A stretch of 64,000 nucleotides of DNA from Hemileia vastatrix (lineage: Eukaryota; Basidiomycota; Pucciniomycetes; Pucciniales; Zaghouaniaceae), in assembly GCA_030280995.1 (NCBI GenBank), contig JASXTE010000001.1:19098606-19162605 (forward strand), given 5' to 3'. Made by a program: the position numbers and the translations under genes. Below are positions 23,201 to 35,200 of this stretch, in pieces. Every line of letters starts with the position of its first letter. The stretch's first letter is position 1. The notes under the pieces were generated by a model. That model saw nothing but the letters and a program-made list of their open reading frames with translations. It searched no databases and was not told the origin of the DNA.

Positions 23201-24388
23201 ATGGCACCTGTTCAACGCACTCCTCCTCTAGGCGCTACTACTAGAGCTCGCGCTAGGGGCAGGCCAACAGCCACAAGGTCTGTTTCCCGCACTCACTCTT
23301 TGGAACCACTCGACCTTAGGGAACGGCAACATTCAGTTCAATCTGTAGAAGACATCCCACAATATTTTGAGGATTCTAGTGATGAAGAAGAAGGAGAGGA
23401 TACAATGCACGAGGCACCATCCGCCCCTGCCAATCACCCTGCTGGCCAATCCTCAGAACCTGGACCATCTAACTCTCTGGAAGATTTCATGAGGCTTTTC
23501 ATGAAAACCCTTTCAAATCCAACATCTTCAGAGGGATCTAAGTTCAAAACTCCTTCTATGAAATCTCCTGACAAATTCGACGGAGATCACCCCAACAGAT
23601 TGCGACCCTTCTTGCAAACCTGCAAGCTACTGTTCCATAATGACCCTCGAACCTTTAACAGCGACCGATCAAAGGTTGTTTACGCTTCTTCATTCCTAGC
23701 CGGGAAAGCAGCAAGATGGTTCGAACCTTATCTGCTCATGCTTTCTTTGACAGAAACCCACTTACTTATCAATAATTGGGAAAAGTTCAAAGACCAACTT
23801 TTTACGTTGTTTGGGGACCCTAATGAAACGGACAACGCAGAAATTGAACTTGATTTTCTTCGCATGAGTGATAATGGTAAAGCCTCTGAATATATCTCGA
23901 ACTTCAGAGCACTTCAAACTCGAGTAGGTTGGAATGATGCTGCCCTTAAGTATCATTTCAAGAAAGGACTTCCTTTGAGGATTCCGGATCAATTAAATCT
24001 TCACGGTCAGAAGATGACTACTTTAACGGATTTAATGGATTGAACCCTCAAACTTGCCGGTGTTTATCAAGGACAACTTCAACATTGTCGATATGCCAAC
24101 AAATCTCAAGGCCTAAATTTTAAATCGGGACCTTCTTCACACCCACGACCAAATCAATCCTCCTCGACTCAATCCAAACCCAATAAGGGAAAGGATAAAC
24201 CTCGACCAAAAGGCTCAACCCCAGGCGATATCAGCAAAGTACTGGATCCTAAAGGGGAACTTAAAGAAGCTGAGAGGAAGAGACAAGCAGATAATGGGTT
24301 ATGTATGTATTGTGGGGGTAAGCACAAGTTAGAAGACTGTGTAAAGTTGAAGGAAAGAGAAGGTACTAGTTTGAAGTCAAAAAACTAG
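23201..24388 (+). pseudogene. gag of gypsy element 2 (one in-frame stop)
   Basis: The frame encodes an Arg-rich, Ser/Pro-rich N-terminus, a Retrotrans_gag capsid region (about codons 115-280; FDGDHPNRLRPFLQTC, WFEPYL, ASEYISNFRAL) and a zinc knuckle, CMYCGGKHKLEDC, near 24303-24340, before stopping at TAG 24386-24388. A TGA at 24041-24043 interrupts it. The sequence around it (GATTGAACC) is what a CGA to TGA change would give, though TGG is also possible. Gag would form the particle and package element RNA. Confidence 0.85.
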
Positions 24389-27300
24389 TAGATAGTTTAC
24401 TTGTGTGCAAAGCAAACTATCTTATCTCTCCCAGTGCACAGAACCTCCATGTCTTAAGGACTGGAGTTGCCTTAAACCGCTTGAGATTCATTCTTTTTAA
24501 GGAGGATATCCCCTTCAGTTGTCTTATAGACTCTGGAGCTTCAATTTCTTTTGTTAGTTTATCTTTTGCCGAGAAGCTTCAACTAACATTTACAGATATC
24601 AATCAAACTCCAATCTATTTGGTCAAATCAGAGGAACCCAAATATTGGGTAAGTAAGAAAGTTTTATGGGTTTTCAACTTTCCGAACTTTCCCCCCTTCG
24701 AGTGGGAATTATCAGTCTTGGACGCCCCAAGGATGGACGATACCATTCTTGGCCATGACTTTTTAATGCATTGGAGTCCCGAAATTGATTGGACTAAGGG
24801 ATTGATCACCCCACGCTCTAAGTATATTTCTGAATCTTCAATGCAGGTCAATAGGGAGTTAAACAACCCGCCTGACAACGTCCTGCTAGAGGAAAAGTCT
24901 CTGCCAGATGACTTGCAAGCATCTGATCCTTCTCCAAATGAGCAATTGGCTAACCCTTCTAGCTCGATGACTTCACTCGAAGAGGATTTAAATTGCCTCA
25001 AAGTAATCGAATTCTGCTCTCTCAATACAGGTATCCCCTCGACAGATTCTCTCGAAGATGAAGAGGACAACCAAATCAACGTTGAAGCCATTAAATCAAC
25101 TCTACCGGAAATCTACCACGATTTCCTCGATGTTTTCTCAATCCGCAAGGCCAATAAGTTACCACCTCATCGACCCTACGACCATCAAATAGAGTTAATA
25201 GGCCCAGTACCTCCGGCAGGTCCTGTCTATTCTTTATCAAAGGACGAATCTCAAGTTCTTCGAGACTACATTGCAGAGAATGTAGCCAAAGGTTTCATCA
25301 GAGACAGTAAATCTCCAACCGGCTCCCCTGTCCTCTTTGTAAAAAAGAAGGACAGTAGTCTTAGGTTGTGTGTTGACTATAGAAAGCTCAACACAGTCAC
25401 AAAGAAAAATGCATATCCTGTTCCTCCTATGTCATTACTTCTTACCCTTTTCAATGGTGCTAATTTCTTTTCTAAAATTGATCTTAGAGGCGCTTACAAT
25501 CTGATTCGCATTGCAGAAGGTCATGAACCACTGACTTCAATGCGCACTAGATTTGGTAGTTTTGAATATTTAGTTATGCCTTTTGGGTTATGTAACGCAC
25601 CTTCAACTTTTCAAAATTTTGTTAATGATATCTTTCAAGATGTTGTTGAACAATTTGTAGTCGTCTATTTAGATGATATTTTAATATTCTCGAAAACACT
25701 AGATGAACATATTCATCATGTTCGACAGGTCCTAAATCGTCTTCGAGATCATGGTCTCTACGCCAAGCATAATAAATGCAAATTCCACCTCAAATCAATT
25801 GATTTTTTGGGTTTTACCTTGTCCACTGACAGTTTAGTCATGGATGACAAAAAATTCCAGAAAATCCTGGAATGGCCTGAGCCCAAAAACATTAAATCGC
25901 TCCAAGGATTTTTAGGTTTTGCAAACTTCTATAGAAGATTTATTAAAGATTACTCTAAAACTATTTCCAATCTTACTTCTCTTCTTAGAAAAGACATTCC
26001 TTTTGTTTTTACTTCTACAGCACAAAAGGAATTCGAAGCACTAAAAACGGCGTTCACCACAGCCCCAATTCTTTGACATTTTTATCCTTCTGCCTCGACA
26101 ATAGTTGAGACAGATGCGAGCGATTATGCTATTGCAGGGGTCATCTCCCAATTAAATCCTGAAACAAATTTGTTTCATCCTGTTGCTTTTGAGTCACGCA
26201 AACTCATAGCCGCAGAATTAAATTATGAAATTCATGACAAAGAGCTTTTAGCTATTATCCATTGTCTTAAAAAATGGCGTTCTTTTCTTCTCAGCCTAGA
26301 TAGTCCTTTTCAAATCTTAACAGATCATAATGCTTTGAAATACTTCATGTCTTCTAAAGTATTAACCAGGCGTCAAGCCAGGTGGGCTGAATTTTGGTCT
26401 GAATTTTCTTTCTCTATTTCCTATCGCCCAGGAAAAAACTGCATTGTCCCAGATATCTTGTCACGTCGGGACAACGTTTACCCACAGTGGGGGGACGCAT
26501 TTGCTGACAAGAACCCAGCAAATGTGCAATCAATCTTCAACGAACCAATGTTAACGACTCATCAACTTAATTCGATGACAATTCAATCTTTTCGAAATCC
26601 ACTATCCAACATCCTCGAAGCTCAGTCAAAGGACGAATATTGTTTAGGGTTAAAAGACAAAATACTCTCGAAGCAAGGGGCCACAAGATTTAGTATTGAA
26701 TCAGGTCTATTAGTCTTCGAAGGTAGAGTAGTCATACCCGACAACAATGAGATAAAATTATGGATTTTCAACAGTCGACATGATTCTCCATTAGCTGGTC
26801 ATTTTGGGGTTGATAAAACCTACCAGTTAATAGCGAGGGATTTCTTCTGGCCAGGTATGACCAGGGAAATCAAGGCCTATATAAAAGCTTGTTACGAATG
26901 TAATAGGAATAAGGCTCCCCGTCACCGGAAGCATGGGTTGCTTCAACCACTTCCTATTCCCTCTAAACCTTGGGAATCTTTATCGATGGATATCATTTCT
27001 CAACTCCCTATTTCTAATGATTTTGATGCTATATTAGTAATAGTAGATAGATTTTCAAAAATGTCTATTTTCATTAAAACCACTACTACTGCTACAGCAG
27101 AAGATTTGTCAAAATTGTTTCTAGAATATGTATTTTCTAAACACGGCTTACCAAATGATATTATTTCAGATAGAGGCTCATTGTTTGTATCCACATTCTG
27201 GACCCAACTGTGTCGACAACTCAATATCACAAGGAACCTCTCCACGGCTTATCACCCTGAAACCGATGGACAAACAGAAAGAGTTAACCAAATCCTCGAA

Positions 27301-28035
27301 CAATATTTTCGAATGTATGTCAGTTACCAACAAGACGATTGGACCACATGGTTACCATTGGCCGAATTTGCTTATAATAACTCGACTCATTCTTTGACAC
27401 GACAATCTCCCTTCGAAACCATTTATGGACAACATCCTCGATTCAACTCAATCCATGTAGGAACTAATCATCCTGCGGAACATTATCTTTGAACTATATC
27501 AGGACTTCAAGAAGAAATTAAAACAGATTTGGAATCAGCGATTCGAAGATACAAGGAACAGGCTGACAAACATCGACAATCTGCTCCTTTCTTTAAACCA
27601 GGCAACAAAGTATGGCTCGACGCACAAAACATTCAAACAACACGACCATCAAAGAAACTGGCTGAAAAGCGCTTGGGACCATTTGAAATCGACTCTGAAG
27701 TCTCTAAAACTGCATTTCGACTCAAGTTACCTCCTAAATGGCAGGCAATTCACCCTGTTTTCCATGTATCTCTCCTGGAACTGGCTCGAGAAATATACCC
27801 GGGCAAGAACCAACCCCCTCCGGAACCGGTCAAAGTAGAAGATCATCTAGAGTGGGAAGTAAGTCGTATCCTTGATTCAAGAATACGCAAGGGGAAACTT
27901 CAATACCTCGTGGAATGGGAAGGCTTCCTCAATGACTCAGACAAAACATCCTGGGAACCAGCCATCAATGTCTCTAACGCCCCTGAACTCCTAAAATCTT
28001 TTCATTTGAAATATCCTTTAAAACCAAAACCTTAA
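24370..28035 (+). pseudogene. pol of gypsy element 2: PR-RT-RH-IN-chromodomain
   Basis: One frame, broken by TGA codons at 26074-26076 and 27490-27492, holds every domain in order. The protease has CLIDSGAS near 24520. Reverse transcriptase has LRLCVDYRKLN, FFSKIDLRGAYN and the catalytic YLDD at 25666-25677. RNase H begins at VETDASDYA near 26105. The integrase has an HHCC finger ending CYECN, a catalytic core with SMDIIS, ISDRGSLF and TDGQTERVN, and later a chromodomain (WEVSRILDSR..KLQYLVEWEG near 27850-27920) that would steer integration to marked chromatin. Both stops follow CTT, as expected from CTTCGA to CTTTGA. Apart from these stops the frame is open. Confidence 0.93.
24379..24421 (+). 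promoter_or_regulatory. Candidate -1 frameshift signal at the gag-pol junction
   Basis: In the gag frame the last codons read TCA AAA AAC TAG, so A AAA AAC (24379-24385) is a canonical slippery heptamer directly before the gag stop. After a 5-nt spacer, GATAGTTT (24391-24398) pairs perfectly with AAACTATC (24414-24421) around a 15-nt loop. The pol frame is the -1 frame and is open from 24370, across the heptamer. All parts of a programmed -1 frameshift are present; use in the cell is inferred. Confidence 0.7.
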
Positions 28036-28659
28036 AATTTCTTTTATTTAAATTTTCCTTTTTTTTCTTTCTTTCTTTAAAATCTAAACACCTCTTAAAT
28101 TTCTTAGCCTTGTTTTCTCTTTTCTCTCTCTTCTTTTTTTTTTTTCTTTCTTCTACTTCTATATAATTTTTCTCAAAAAACCAACTAAAAGTAAAATCAA
28201 AAGTAAAATCAAAAGTAAAATTAAATAAAATAAAATAAAATAAAATAAAATAAATAGAATAAACATAAACAATAAAATAAAAATAAAATAAAATAAAATA
28301 AATAGAATAAACATAAATAATAATAATAAAAAAAAAAAAAAAAAAAAAAAACTCTTAAATCTCTCTAAATATTTTCTTCCTTTTCTCTTTCAATTCTCTA
28401 AAAATACATTCTTTTCTAAATTTAAAATTCTCCTTAAAATTTTCTTCTCTAAAAATTTATTCTCTCTTTAAAATTTTCTTTTCTTCAAACCATCAAATCT
28501 TGTACGGCACGACCATTTCTTCGAACTTAACTTCAACCTCTAAATCTCCCTATAATAATTCTTCCAACATAAAATTCTTATTTTCAAATTCTCTTTAAAT
28601 TCTAAATTCTGTTTTTTTTTCTTTTCTTTCTTCTTCCTCTCTTTTCAAACTAAAAAATC

Positions 28660-28718
<59 letters not shown>

Positions 28719-29027
28719 CTTTCATTAAATTCTCAATTTAACAAACTCATCTCAATCACAAACCGTTTCTTTTTCTCTCTCTTTTCTTACATAACATTTT
28801 CCTTTTAAAACCTTAAAACTTCCTTTAATTAAACAACTTTTTTTTCTCTCTTTAAATTTCTTCTTTCAAATTCTAAAATTTTTATTTAAATAAAACTTCT
28901 TTTTTCTTTTCCTTTTTCTCTCTCTCCCAAATCTTATAAAATTAATAATATTCACCTACAATAAAAAAATAAAATAAAATAAAACTAAAATACAAATTTT
29001 CCTACTTCTTTACATCTCCTTTTCATT
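28036..29027 (+). other. AT-rich 3' region of gypsy element 2
   Basis: This stretch holds CT-rich tracts, an (AAAAT)n run at about 28215-28320 and a polyA run of about 57 bp at 28660-28717. No sense-strand gene was recognised. It separates pol from the antisense ORF. Confidence 0.6.
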
Positions 29028-29980
29028 TCAAATTTTTTCTTTTAATTTTTCTTGAACCAACCTTTTCATTTTCTCCAAAACTACCCTTATCTCCTTCCTG
29101 CATTTCTCAAATACCTCCTCCTCTCCTACCGGAACCACCTCCCCAATCTCCAAGAGTTCCTCTGCCACGTCGAAGGAAGCAGTGTCGATAATTGTGTCGA
29201 CCTCCCCACATAACTCTTCCGCGAACCTTACTCGTCGACCTTGACGAGGTTTTTTCGACCACACCTGGTCCAGTGTGTCTTCAGGTTCTTCAACTACATC
29301 CGTGGCCGGAGGGTTTGCCTCAGTTGGTAAAACTGGCGCAGGCTCCCCAATTGGGTCTTCAAGGGTATTCAATGTCTAAACAAAACTCATCAGTCACTTC
29401 ATCCTTAAAAAATAACAAATTGAAAACTTACCTCGAAGATGGGGTCAGGCTCTAAGAATAACCTTGGCGCCACCTCGACCTCTGCCTCTCTTTCCTCCTC
29501 GTCGTCTTCGATGACCACCCGTCGTTTCTCGGGTGCCCGCCCTGGAACAGGGACTTCATCTTCATCTTCCTCCACCAACTCGTTGACCTCTTCCTCGACA
29601 CCTCGCTTCGAACTTGTGGCCTGGGTTACCCAGGTTGAGATCTTGTTATTTAGTTCCTTATCATTTTCCCCCACCGATTGTTCATCTTCAATCGAGACAT
29701 CCCAAATGTCTTTGACCACCTCTTTTGTTTTAGGGATTACCCAAAACTTGGTCTTGGTGAATCGTTTTTCGATCTCTGCGTTCTTCATCAACGCATCGCA
29801 CACCACTCGTCGCCAACGGCAAAACTCGCATTTCTGGCGAGGGCCTCGAGTTGCTGTACTTTTGACTCAGAAATATTCCATGCTTTCACAAGCCGTGAAA
29901 GTTTGTGAAAATTGTCGCGTAATCATTCCCCCATCCGCTTTAGGGTGTGGAGGCGTAGGTGTGGGAGTAGGGCAGTTCAT
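29028..29980 (-). CDS. Spliced antisense ORF inside gypsy element 2
   Basis: On the strand opposite pol, two exons (down to 29432, then 29375-29028) join in frame across a 56-nt intron with a perfect GTAAGT donor and a TTTTGTTTAG acceptor. The product is very acidic, with a long Glu/Asp run, a basic cluster (KKPRQGRRVRF) and a C-terminal amphipathic helix (EKMKRLVQEKLKEKI). A frame from the ATG at 29806 is uninterrupted; going up to an ATG at 29980 passes one TGA (29869-29867), with a CEFC motif between. The start is therefore uncertain. No family is recognised. It may be an antisense accessory gene of the element or a captured host fragment. Confidence 0.5.
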
Positions 29981-30087
29981 TATAAAAGAGAAATTAATAA
30001 GTGAGGAAAAAATTATAGAAGAAGGGAAACTAGTGTGGGAAGATGGCTCAAGCTCAACGGAGTTTGCAATTCTTATACCCGGGCATC

Positions 30088-30859
30088 TGTCACACGCCAC
30101 GTGACACTCGAGGCGAAAGCAGCTCATTAAATCAATAATTTCGAATCCTAAATCTATACTCAAAGCGCAGAAAGCAATTCTCCATAGCAACTGTGATTTT
30201 CCTTTGTGTACTTACTATTTAACTGCGCTAGCCTAAACTCTAAATCTAAATTAGTCAATCTCCCAATAGGGTGCCTTAGTCCTTTTCAATAAGCGACGCA
30301 CAGCGCTAGGCTCAACGAAATAGTACAGTAGTAGTTTTCATTAAAGTTTTGTTAATTAATTAAAAAGGGGTAAATTGAGCATGGACGAGTATTTAGCGAA
30401 GAGGGTCTAAGTGTATGTTAGTAATGGTCAATGGAATGGGAATGGTGCAATGGAAGGAAGGTCAATGCGAGGGGGAACAAAGGATATAAAAGGGGTTGGG
30501 TATTTGGTTTGATATTCCTTAGAATTAAATTATAAAATTTGTATTTACATTAATAGTGGTAAATCCTTAAAAGTTAAAATCATTGTTATTGTATCTTTCT
30601 TTTATTTTCTCAATATTCATTTCTAAATCCTAAATCTTTGATTATTGAGTTTCCAACCCTTTGTGAGATCTTAAGAATTCCTATTACCTTTGAAACTATT
30701 TTATAATTCTTCTCAAACAAACCTCAAACCTGTAGCTCTTACTTTGAGTGATCTTCAAACCACTTCCTCGAATCATTCCTCTGTGCTTTGAAGGAGTTTC
30801 TAACTCTCATCTCACTTTCAGGAACATCCTCGACCTTGTGCATAGGTCGTCCGGTGACA
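30088..30859 (+). repeat. 3' LTR of gypsy element 2
   Basis: Same length as the 5' LTR, with TGTCACACG...GGTGACA ends and a TATAAAA box at 30484-30490. Differences from the 5' LTR are mainly CG against TG or CA, with either LTR carrying the changed form. Confidence 0.93.
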
Positions 30860-31010
30860 GTGAACCTTGACACATAAAGTGTCTAATAACCCAATTATTA
30901 GCAAAAAAAAAAAAATAATAATAATAATAATAATGGCAGAAGATAAGTGGGGGTATAAGGATTTTGTATCCACAATTAAATTAATTGCAGATCCTTGAAC
31001 ATTGTGATAC
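30860..31010 (-). mobile_element. Orphan Myb-side end of a Harbinger transposon
   Basis: About 150 bp match the right end of copy B in the same direction: GTGAAC.TTGACAC.TAAAGTG, CTAATAACCCAATTATTAGC, AATTAAATTAATTGC, and an end close to AACATTGATACCCCCT. A short (AAT)n run has grown inside it. The rest of the transposon is missing; the LTR of gypsy element 2 abuts it directly. Confidence 0.85.
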
Positions 31011-31129
31011 CCCCTATCAAGTTCACCAGAATGTCAATATTTTTTCTTGGTGGTTTCATCACTCATTCAATGTGGGCTCAAAAAGATATGAATTAGGGTT
31101 CAAAGTTGCGGACTTGCTAGCAAGTCCAC

Positions 31130-31485
31130 CCCACCCCCCCCTCCCCCCCCACATATTGTGTGGTGTTATAATTATAATTATAATATAATATTATATTAAT
31201 TAATTAATCAATAATTTATATTTATTAAATACATAAAAAAGTGCTGATACTTTATAGAATATAATGTATTATTTATTTATTTATTTAATTGTATATACAA
31301 TTGATATAGTGATAAAATTCATATATAACTCTTATTTCAATTGATGATCATGAGTTAGTCAAGTAATTTTATTGTTCAATATAATCTTAATTTATATACA
31401 TAATATCAATAAACATTTGTTTATGTGTGAGGTCCAATAAAACAGTATAACATTCACTGGGACTCCAGGTACAGCCTGGCTGACA
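31130..31485 (-). repeat. Partial LTR of the gypsy element 1 family
   Basis: Read on the minus strand from 31485 it begins TGTCAGCCAGGCTGTACC and continues with the TATGTATATAAATTAA and CTTTTTTATGTATTTAA blocks seen at 9425-9559 and 17030-17170. It lacks the downstream TATA-box half. It shows what the element 1 LTR looked like without transposon A. Confidence 0.6.
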
Positions 31486-32042
31486 CTTTCTTACTCTCCC
31501 TGGCCCTTCCCCCAACTCAAATAACCCCAATGACACACAACCCAAATCATATAAATAAAGACCATCCATCCATCCATGATTTTATTGATAAAGACTTAAA
31601 CAATGTAACATATGATGACAACAATAACATATTTAATAACATCAAGTAAATCATGATCAAGTAATAAATTCAATCAAGATCAGTTAACATGTATAAAATA
31701 AGCTACTGGCTGACAATGCAATACATACTGACATACTACTAGTAAGATGTTAGACTTGCAGAGAAAAATAAATAAAGAAAGAAAGAAAGAAAGAAACCTC
31801 AAATACCCAAAATGAGCATAAAAACACTTCATATAACCAACCCTCTCAACCTTTCCATTACACACACACATATATATATGTATATTTATTTATCTACTTA
31901 TCTATCTATCTATCTATCTATAAATTAATTATTTCTTTACACACATTTATTCATCTAATTACACTCAGGAGAGCCCACTCATTAATTAATCTTAACCCAC
32001 AAGAGCACCAAAAATGTCCAAGTTCCTGACCTATCACATTTT

Positions 32043-32090
<48 letters not shown>

Positions 32091-32261
32091 CTTTTCTTTT
32101 CTTTTCTTTTCTTCTTTTCTTCTTTCCTTCTTTCCCTCTCTTCCTCCCTCACCATTATAATTTTTTTTTTAAAAAAAAAAAAAATGAAACCCCTTAACTC
32201 CCTTCCCCTTCCCCCTACCCCCCCCCTCCCCACTTCCAAAAAAAAAAAAAAAAAAAAAAAT
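31486..32261. other. Intergenic region with simple repeats
   Basis: It contains (CTAT)n near 31895-31921, (CT)n near 32050-32080, TTTTC repeats and polyA runs. It is the 3' flank of the ATPase gene; no gene was seen. Confidence 0.6.
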
Positions 32262-35200
32262 TCAAACAACTCCAATTTCCCAATTCCTATCCACCTTCGA
32301 TTCCAATTTTCTCTCAAACTTCCTCCTACTCTCATGAACAAAAAAACTAACCCCAGATATACCGAGCAAAACAGATAAATCTCTTCCACTTAATGATTCC
32401 GTTTGGAAAATACCTTGTAAGACAGGCAAATAAATAATGGATAGTTGAGTGAAAAATGAAATTGAAACAGTTAAGAGAAGGATTTTGTTATACGAATGAT
32501 TTGGATTAGATGATGATGATGATCGTGGTAGTGGAAAGGATGTTGTTGTGGATTGAGGAGATAAAGAAGAATATATAGATTGAAATGGTTTGCTTAACTT
32601 TCTGAGAGGCCTTCCATTATGATAACGACTATGACGATCATCATCATCAAGACGCTCACTCATATGTTTATTAACATCATCATGTCGATGATAATGATCT
32701 CGATGAGAACCCAATTTAAACAAAGATTTTAACTGACTAGCAAAAGGTACCTCGAATTTCGGTAACAATCGAACACTCAATCCACGGTTTTGAAGTGCAG
32801 ACACCAAATCAAGAAAAACAAAACAAGTAAACGTCATCGTTTGATCACGATTTTTAAATTCTCCATCACTTTTAAGTTCATGGACATAAACAAAGATCGT
32901 TCCCAGAATGATCATAAGAGCCGAAAAAAAAACTCGATAAAGTAATCTTCGAGTGATGACGGGAGCGTTTTTAGCTCGAGGTGGACGACGCATCACTTCC
33001 TGATTAACTGGATCTACACCAAGTGATTGAGACGGTGGACCGTCCATTAAGATATTAATAAACAAAATCTGCATCGCGTTTAAAGGTGCTTGAACATGTA
33101 AAGTAGTTGAAAATGTAATTAAAGATAATGCAGCGATAGCGGTTGATAATTGAAAGCAAACGAAATTTTGAATATTGTAAAAAATCGATTTGCCTTCTTT
33201 AATGGCAGGGAGGAGAGTAGCAAAATTATCGTCAATCAAGATGACATCAGCAGCTTCTTTAGCTACGTCAGTACCAGCTTTTCCCATCGAGATACCGATA
33301 TCGGCCATTTTGAGGGCAGGTGCATCATTGACACCGTCACCAGTCATAGCTACAATTGCACCACGAGATTGAAAAGCTTGAATGATTGACATCTTATGTC
33401 GAGGCGTGACTCTAGCAAAAACGCTGACGCCATTAATTCGATCAATTAATTGACGTTGAGTGAGTAAATCGATTTCTTTTCCCGTTAAGCAACCAGTCGT
33501 ACCAGGACTCATTTGAATACCGATTTGTCTTGCGATAGCTAGTGCAGTATGTTCAGCATCGCCCGTAATCATGACGATCTGAACCCCACCTCTTTGTAGT
33601 TGAGCACATGCATCTGCCACGCCTTTCCTGGGAGGATCGGACATGGCTTGTAATCCAGTAAAAATGAGATGATCCGGATCATAGCCAAAGGCCATTGCAA
33701 TGACACGAAGGCCAGTTTTAGCCATTTCCTCTGCTTTTTTTGTAACTAATGCTCTTGCGGTTTCATCAAATGAGTCTGAGGTCACTTGATCCGACTTGAA
33801 GTAAAATCGACATTGACCCAATAAAACATCAGGGGCACCCATGGTGTAGTACATAGGTATATCAGATGAAGATTGATCTGATGGTGTATTAAAGGTCCCA
33901 GTCACAGATGAAAACTTGGTGTCGGAACTAAAAGGAATTTCAGATTTCCGCACAAAATTGGGCCGACAATCATTGATACCAAAACGAGAGAGGATATCTA
34001 ATAAAGCCACCTCTGTACTGGTACCTATATGCTGACCATCTTGATTACGATAAGCATTAACACATAGATTACCGATTTCTAAAGTTTTTAGCAATGATTG
34101 CGATGGATGATAAGGATTTGAACGATTAACACTTTCAACATCAATCACATCACTATCAAATGTAAATATTTTGGTGACAGTCATTTGATTGGTCGTCAAA
34201 GTGCCGGTTTTATCGGAGCATACTACTGATACGCTACCCAATGTTTCAACAGAGTGCAATTTTTTGACAATTGCTTTTCGTTTAGCCATTCGTAGTACAC
34301 CCAAGGCAAGAGTGACAGTCACGACAATGGGCAGTCCTTCAGGAATTGCAGCGACAGCTAGCGAGACTGTTGCCAAGTATAATATAAAAAAATAAAAATA
34401 AAAATAAAAAGATTGAAATGATTAGATAAACATGAGTTTGTTGGAAAAAAAAAAAAAAAAAAAAAAAGCACACAAGATCAACAATAACTAATGGATTGGG
34501 TTATATATATATATATATATAAATAGATATAGATTGAATTGATAAGATAAAACTTGGATCCAACAAGTTTTTTTTAGTCAACTATATCAAGATCAATAAC
34601 TTACCACCCACAGTAAACATTTCCAGCCAACCTCTTTTTTGCCAGACCCCAAGCAAACAAATGATAGCAATGACAACAAAAGAAATAAAGCTTAATTTTT
34701 GAGCCAATTCATCCATTGAAAGTTGGAGAGGAGTTTTTTTATCTTCGACTTCCTGCATCATCGTAAAGATGACTCCAAATTCAGTTTGAGGACCTATAGC
34801 CACGACGATTCCAGCACCGTTTCCACTTTTGACCAAGGTGCCCATGAAAGCCGTATTAGAACGTTGTGAAATATCGGGTATACCGACCGTACTATCAACA
34901 GGATCAACATGTTTTAAAGCCGGTCTAGTTTCACCTGTCAAGGTACTTTCATCAATTTGTAAATTATTGGCCTTGATCAGCCGAAGATCAGCCGGGATGC
35001 GATCACCGACGGAGAAAGTGACCAAATCACCGGGAACGAGGACGTTGGCCAATAAGGTTTGAGGAATGCCATCACGAATGAGATGACAATAATGAGGAAC
35101 CAATTTGTTGAGGGCATTGAGAGATTTTTCAGATTTTTGTTCCTGTACAAAGCCGACTAAGGGGAATGATGAGCGGGAGAAGATAGATAGATAGATAGAA

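Larger units (their letters stand above)
22357..30859 (+). mobile_element. Ty3/gypsy chromovirus retrotransposon (element 2)
   Basis: It is flanked by two 772-bp LTRs and carries gag, then a pol with protease, reverse transcriptase, RNase H, integrase and a C-terminal chromodomain, then about 2 kb of AT-rich DNA with a spliced antisense ORF. By eye the LTRs differ at about 21 positions, about 15 of them CpG transitions. The flanking five bases differ (CATAC on the left, GTGAA on the right), so this is not a clean single insertion. Three in-frame TGA codons make it non-autonomous. Confidence 0.93.

Noticed and set aside
27000..27245. Minus-strand frame opposite integrase
   Set aside because: It is a shadow of the integrase domain with no independent support, unlike the spliced antisense ORF further right.
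31387..31569. 60-aa minus-strand frame with GEGPGRVRKCQPGC
   Set aside because: Much of it lies across the start of the LTR fragment ending at 31485; no family and no flanking splice signals.
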